From positions 1-64,000 of the forward strand of contig JOFO01000024.1 in assembly GCA_000721275.1 (NCBI GenBank): DNA of 64,000 nt, in the 5' to 3' direction. Origin of the DNA: Microtetraspora glauca (GTDB lineage Bacteria > Actinomycetota > Actinomycetes > Streptomycetales > Streptomycetaceae). Position numbers and translations under genes: made by a program. Of the stretch, positions 57,877 through 64,000 are shown one piece after another. The notes beneath the pieces were generated by a model, which was not told the DNA's origin, searched no databases, and worked only from the letters and a program-made list of their open reading frames with translations. How positions within the stretch are numbered: the first letter of the stretch is position 1; each line of letters begins with the position of its first letter.

Positions 57877-59517
57877 TTACTTCTGCTTGACCTCGACGCC
57901 GGTCAGGATCGGGTCGCCGTCCTGGCCGTACGCCACGCCGGAGACGCGCTCCGAGTAGCCCGCGTTGACCTTGTAGTACCAGAGCGGGATGGACGGCATG
58001 TAGTTCACCAGGTCCTTCTCGATCGCCTGGTACTCCTTGACGGACTCCTCAAGGGTCTTGGCGGAGTCGGCCTTGGCGATCTTGGCGTCCAGCTCCTTGT
58101 TGGAGAAGTCGCCCTGGTTGCCGGCGGCACCCGTGCGGAACAGGTCCGAGATGAAGTTGGCGTTCACCGGGTAGTCGAGCACCCAGCCGGAACGGTACAG
58201 GGACTTGACCTGCTTGTTCTTGCGCGCCTGCAGGTCGGCCTGGAAGTCCGGCTTGCCGTCGCCGACGCAGTCGACGTCGACGGACTGCTTGATGGAGTTG
58301 CAGACCGCGTCCACCCACTCCTTGTGGCCGCTGTCCGCGTTGAACTGGATGGAGATCTTGTTGCCGGGGACGCCGCCGCCGGCCTTGATGAGCTCCTTGG
58401 CCTTGGCCGGGTCGAACTTGGTGATCTCGACCGCGTTCGGCTGGTAGCCGAGCACACCCTGGGCGACCCAGCCGGTGGCGGGCTCGCGGGTGCCGTTGAG
58501 CACCGTCTTGGTGATCGTGGCGCGGTCGATGGCCATCGACAGACCCTGGATGACCTTCGGGTCGACCGGCTTCGGCTTCTTCCACTGGTCGGCGTAGAAG
58601 GCGACGGCGACGGTCTGGATCGCGGAGTACGGCTGGTCCACGGCGCGGTCGCCGAGGTCCTGGCGGTAGACCGGGAGGTCCTTCGGGCCGATGGTGCGCA
58701 GGACGTCGACGTTGCCGGACTTCAGGTCCTCGTAGGCGGCCTCGACGGTGGTGTAGTTCTTGAAGACCACACCGCCGTTCTTCGCCTTGTTCGGACCGGT
58801 GTAGTCGTCGAAGCGGACGATCTCGATCTGCTTCTTGCGGTCCCAGCTCTTGAACTTGTAGGGACCGTTGCCGACCGGCTTGAGGCCGGCGGCCTGCGGG
58901 TCCTTGAAGAAGGACTCGGGGAGCGGGGCGAAGGAGATGTACGCGAGCTTGTGCGCGAAGTACGGGACCGGCTTCGCGAGCTCGATGGTGAAGGTGGTCT
59001 CGTCGACGACCTTCAGACCGTCGAGGGTCTTGGAGGTGGGCTTGGCGCCCTCCTTCTCGGGGTGGACCTTCTCGAAGCCCTTGATGTCGGCGTACCAGGA
59101 GGCGAGGCCCTGGGCGTTCTCGACGTTGGCGTTCCAGTTCCACGCGTCCACGAAGGACTTGGCGGTGACCGGGGTGCCGTCGTGGAACTTCCAGCCCTTC
59201 TTGAGCTTGACGGTCCAGAGCTTCGAGTCGCTGGTGGTGACCGACTCGGCGTTGATCATCTCGAGCGAGCCGTCGGCCTTGTAGTCGACCAGGGTCGAGA
59301 ACAGGCCGGACATCACGATGGAGCCGTTGGACTCCATGGTGTCACCGGTGTGCAGGAGCTTCTCCGGCTCACCGACCTCGATCGAGTAGATGCCGTTCGG
59401 GTCGACCTTGCCCTTGGCGTCGCCGCCACCGTCGCTCTTGCCCCCGCCACAGGCGGTCGCAGCCAGGGCGACGATGATCGCGCCCGTTACCCACTTGGCG
59501 CTCTTGGCACCGCGCAT
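57877..59517 (-). CDS. Peptide-binding lipoprotein (SBP_bac_5), unit B
   Basis: 546 aa from the ATG of MRGAKSAKW, 6 nt after GAGGAGG. Lipobox LAATAC|GGG. SBP_bac_5 signatures include KKGWKFHDGTPVTAKSFVDAW and GNGPYKFKSW. It resembles the unit A binding protein but its core differs in many places, so the two probably bind different peptides. It is the first gene of the five-gene unit B (binding protein-B-C-D-F) directly downstream of typA. In S. coelicolor the bldK oligopeptide-import genes lie near here, as I recall. Confidence 0.94.
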   Translation of the reverse strand: MRGAKSAKWVTGAIIVALAATACGGGKSDGGGDAKGKVDPNGIYSIEVGEPEKLLHTGDTMESNGSIVMSGLFSTLVDYKADGSLEMINAESVTTSDSKLWTVKLKKGWKFHDGTPVTAKSFVDAWNWNANVENAQGLASWYADIKGFEKVHPEKEGAKPTSKTLDGLKVVDETTFTIELAKPVPYFAHKLAYISFAPLPESFFKDPQAAGLKPVGNGPYKFKSWDRKKQIEIVRFDDYTGPNKAKNGGVVFKNYTTVEAAYEDLKSGNVDVLRTIGPKDLPVYRQDLGDRAVDQPYSAIQTVAVAFYADQWKKPKPVDPKVIQGLSMAIDRATITKTVLNGTREPATGWVAQGVLGYQPNAVEITKFDPAKAKELIKAGGGVPGNKISIQFNADSGHKEWVDAVCNSIKQSVDVDCVGDGKPDFQADLQARKNKQVKSLYRSGWVLDYPVNANFISDLFRTGAAGNQGDFSNKELDAKIAKADSAKTLEESVKEYQAIEKDLVNYMPSIPLWYYKVNAGYSERVSGVAYGQDGDPILTGVEVKQK

Positions 59518-59948
59518 GGGTTTCCTCCTCATGAGTCCACTTGTCACTACAAGAAGGGCACTTCGAGACCTGCCGACACCCCTGACGGCGTTGATCCCCC
59601 GGTACCCCGAGTGTGCTCGTGAGTCGGCACTCCCCACAGTGCGTGACCCATTGACCCGAGCTCAATGGAGCCAACTATTAAGTACGTCCGGGCTGTAAAC
59701 CACACTTAAGTGGTCTCGTTTTGACAACATCACCTTGGCCGTGAAGACCGAAATCCGGACAAACTGAGCACAGACAGACACCCCCGAAACGGACCGTTAA
59801 CACACGTACCGGAGAGCGATGACCGGATTCCGGACACTCGTCGGGGCCAATGCGTTTGACGAAAAGGGCCTGGCCACTCGCACATGATGCGAGTGGCCAG
59901 GCCCTCGGTGTGAGATGCGGCTCAGCCGTTCTCAGGGTGTCCGACCGG
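59518..59948. promoter_or_regulatory. Promoter region of unit B and 3' end of typA
   Basis: This 431-bp gap has the typA terminator near its right end. Between about 59680 and 59760 it is more AT-rich and contains the palindrome CACTTAAGTG (59703-59712) in a slightly larger imperfect inverted repeat, close to candidate promoter sequences on the minus strand (for example TTGTCA and TTTACA, with an unusual spacer). It is a likely regulatory region for unit B, but I cannot define the exact promoter. Confidence 0.4.
59862..59905 (-). terminator. Rho-independent terminator of typA
   Basis: An 18-bp perfect stem (59865-59882 with 59888-59905) and a 5-base loop are followed on the minus strand by TTTC. 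It lies 43 bases beyond the typA stop codon. Confidence 0.9.
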
Positions 59949-61850
<1,902 letters not shown>

Positions 61851-62130
61851 GGGTGGCTTGCGCTTCTCTCGGATCGTGGGAATCGGCGTCAGTTCCTCTT
61901 ACGCCCGCCGGGCGGACGCGCCACGGCTATGTCCTATGGTACGGGGCTGCCGTGCAAGGGGCTTCCCCGGAGGGATCCGAGAGGGTCTACTGGGACGTTT
62001 CGGGGTGCTGCCGGTCACAGGGTGTGGGGAAAGTCATGCCGCCCGGGTCAAGGGGCCGACGCGATCCTGCCCGCCGGGGCCGCCGGCGGGCAAGGAACTT
62101 GAGCTGCTTCTGAGGTTGTGGCCTGCGGTT

Positions 62131-64000
62131 TCAGCGGCGGGACGGGCTACCCTTGGTCGTTTCGCTCTTCTTGAAACCGATGTCCTGGTACCGGGGGGCG
62201 GCGAAGCCCCAGGCACCCGCGTTGACCACGTCGTTCCTGGCCGCGACCAGCTGGGGGCGCTGGTAGAGCGGGATGGACCCGGCGGCGGCCCAGATCCGGG
62301 CGTCGGCCTGGCGGATCAGCTCGCCCGCCTCCTCCTCGTCGAGGGTGCCGGCCGCCTGGTCGAAGAGCTGGTCGATCCGGTCCGTGCCGACCCGCGAGTA
62401 GTTCTGCTCGACCAGCAGGGAGCCGTCCGAGGCGGGCTCGGGCTTGGCGAAGATCGGCCGGGCGTCGGTCGCCGGGTAGGCGGACGCCGGCCATGAGTAG
62501 AGGGCCAGGTCGTAGTCGCCGGCGGCGATGTGGTCCTTGAAGAAGCTCTCGTCGGAGACCTTGGTGACCTCGGTGCGGATCCCGACCGCGTCGAGCATCC
62601 GGACGATCCGGTCGCCGACCGCCCGCAGCGTCTCCGAGCCGGGCCCGGACGGCAGGACGAAGCGGAGGCTGAGGGCCTTGCCGTCCTTGCCGAGGGCCTG
62701 GGAGGCGGCGGGGACGGCGGCCGGGGCGGCGCTGCCGCGGGGGGCGTAGGCGCCGGCGACGCCCTGGTCGGGCTTGCCGTTGCCGGGCTGGACGGCGGCG
62801 CGGGCGCCGGTGTCGAGGGCCTCGGCGCGGGCGAGGAGGGCGGCGCTCTCCCGGGCGGCGGCGGGGGCCGGGGCGAGGACGCGGGTCTGCTCGGGGCCGC
62901 CGGGGCCGATCCGGGGGGCGAGCTCGCCGGGCTTGTCGTCGCCGACGATGTAGAGGCCGTCGTCGGAGGCGGTGTCGGCGGCCCGGTCGCCGCTCTCGGC
63001 CTTCTTCTTGGCGTCGGCCTCGCGCTCGTCCGTCTTCTTCCCGGCCTTCTTCTCCGCCTCGGAGCCGGCCTCGGTGCCGGCCGGCTTCTTCCGCGCGCCG
63101 CCGGGGACCCAGCCGGCGTCGGCGAGGAGCGCGCGGGCCTCCTGGGTGTCCTGGTCACCGAGGGCGTCGCTGCTGTCCGCGTAGGCGGCCTGGCCGGCCA
63201 GGGCGAGGTGGCTGCCGGGCGGCTCGGCGGGGAGGCCGAGCGGCTTGAGCACGGATTCGGCCAGTTCCCGGCGGTCGATGGCGCGGGCGACCGCGCGGCG
63301 GACCCGTTCGTCGGCGAGCGGCCCGGACTCGCCGTTGAGGGAGAGCTGGGTGTAGGCGGGCTCCAGGGACTTGCGCACGACGTAGCGGGCGAGGGTGTCC
63401 TGGGCCCGGGCGTAGCGGGCGGCGGCGGCCTGGTTGGCGGCGCGGGCGGCGATGACCTGCTCGGCCAGCTCCTCGTCGGCGCCGTGGGCGAGCGCCCAGG
63501 AGCCGAGCGCCTTGCCGGGGGTGATCCCGGAGCCGGGGCCGTGCAGCCGGGCCGCCTCGGCGCCGCTGCGGCCGGCGCCGGCGTCCTTGACGGCGAGGGC
63601 GATCCGCTCGGCGGTGGCCCGGTCGATCTCGGCGAGGTCGAGCTTCCCGGCGGCGAGGGCCTCCTCGCGGTCGGCGCGCGGCACGGCCCGCAGCACGAGG
63701 CTGTCGAGCTTGGCGGGCTGTCCCCACCAGCGGGGGTTGCGGACGAGGGTGACGTCGCCGGAGGCGCGGTCCGTCTTGCTCAGCAGGAACGGTCCGGCGG
63801 TGGCCTTGAGGGTGGTGCGGGCCCCGTCGTTGAAGGCGTTCGGGGAGCCCATCACCTGCTTGGGGTAGAGGGGCGTGAAGAGGGAGCGCCAGTCGGCGTA
63901 GGGCTTGGCGAAGGTGACCCGCACCTCCAGGTCGTTCTTGCCCTTCTCGATCTTCTCGATGCGTTCGTACCCGGCGTTCCTGGCCGTCCAGTAGGCGGTG
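62131..64000 (-). CDS. Truncated LpqW-like family solute-binding protein
   Basis: At least 622 residues, ending at 62131 and open to the window end, so the N-terminus is missing. It has the SBP_bac_5-type core (PYADWRSLFTPLYPKQVMGS, AGPFLLSKTDRASGDVTLV and others), with an Ala/Lys/Glu-rich insertion of about 150 residues near the middle (around 62680-63130). The gene next to typA in M. tuberculosis is lpqW (Rv1166), so this is a likely member of that family. A 5' part outside the window should encode the lipobox. A transport partner is not evident. Confidence 0.88.
   Translation of the reverse strand, partial: TAYWTARNAGYERIEKIEKGKNDLEVRVTFAKPYADWRSLFTPLYPKQVMGSPNAFNDGARTTLKATAGPFLLSKTDRASGDVTLVRNPRWWGQPAKLDSLVLRAVPRADREEALAAGKLDLAEIDRATAERIALAVKDAGAGRSGAEAARLHGPGSGITPGKALGSWALAHGADEELAEQVIAARAANQAAAARYARAQDTLARYVVRKSLEPAYTQLSLNGESGPLADERVRRAVARAIDRRELAESVLKPLGLPAEPPGSHLALAGQAAYADSSDALGDQDTQEARALLADAGWVPGGARKKPAGTEAGSEAEKKAGKKTDEREADAKKKAESGDRAADTASDDGLYIVGDDKPGELAPRIGPGGPEQTRVLAPAPAAARESAALLARAEALDTGARAAVQPGNGKPDQGVAGAYAPRGSAAPAAVPAASQALGKDGKALSLRFVLPSGPGSETLRAVGDRIVRMLDAVGIRTEVTKVSDESFFKDHIAAGDYDLALYSWPASAYPATDARPIFAKPEPASDGSLLVEQNYSRVGTDRIDQLFDQAAGTLDEEEAGELIRQADARIWAAAGSIPLYQRPQLVAARNDVVNAGAWGFAAPRYQDIGFKKSETTKGSPSRR

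Noticed and set aside
47724..59517. Naming either operon bldK
   Set aside because: The BldK genes lie near typA in S. coelicolor, but the order in the two units here does not settle which is the orthologue without alignment.

Overview
The window is about 70% G+C or higher, the codons follow the usual actinobacterial pattern, and the gene set points to a Streptomyces: a mycothiol gene (mshB), TatB, a DivIVA-domain protein, two BldK-like oligopeptide importers next to typA, and conserved Streptomyces families such as DUF3107, DUF3117 and DUF3152. It is a draft contig: bases 1-35 are a Nextera sequencing adapter, not genome. I saw no rRNA, tRNA, CRISPR array, insertion sequence or prophage. Almost all of it is core chromosome.

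Layout. (1) 36-3494: end of a truncated gene, a GT4 glycosyltransferase and a membrane-anchored metzincin-like DUF3152 protein. (2) 3502-11000: alpha/beta hydrolase, small acidic protein, a TetR regulator that strongly resembles mycobacterial FasR, DUF3107, ferritin-like protein and a DEAD-box helicase; the order resembles M. tuberculosis Rv3207c-Rv3211. (3) 11100-16523: hydrolase, NYN nuclease, a 50-aa conserved protein, MarC, PHP phosphoesterase, DUF6758 and SUFU-domain proteins. (4) 16524-22734: Mg2+-related set (CorA with an elaborate leader, MgtE_N/CBS protein, DUF1003 protein), lipoprotein, Mrp. (5) 22799-28506: tatB, htrA, zinc anti-sigma factor, ECF sigma factor and divergent O-methyltransferase (compare Rv1220c-Rv1224), then DUF3117. 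(6) 28800-38854: enoyl-CoA hydratase, tag, DivIVA-like protein, FolP2-type DHPS paralogue, LOG protein, dapE, lysozyme-like protein, dapC, ferredoxin, GNAT, transglutaminase-like protein. (7) 38851-47498: IMPase-like protein with altered metal site, membrane proteins, mshB, S9 peptidase. (8) 47724-59517: two tandem five-gene peptide ABC transporters. (9) 59949-64000: typA and a truncated LpqW-like solute-binding protein.

How the genes work together. dapE and dapC act in lysine/meso-diaminopimelate synthesis. The sigma/anti-sigma/HtrA/TatB block looks like an envelope-stress module. mshB makes mycothiol. The two oligopeptide importers are probably for nutrient or signalling peptides. Much of regions 4-9 matches, as I recall it, the M. 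tuberculosis order Rv1165-Rv1239 with gaps.

Regulation visible in the sequence. More than a dozen genes have a TANNNT-like -10 box only 5-7 nt before the start codon and no Shine-Dalgarno sequence, so they are probably leaderless. Strong hairpins separate most convergent or adjacent units. The least explained features are the CorA leader (two hairpins around a 26-codon ORF), inverted repeats before the distal peptide-binding gene, the AT-rich island before the 50-aa gene, and the FasR-like regulator in a genus not known to use FAS-I. I did not find a clearly new multi-gene system.
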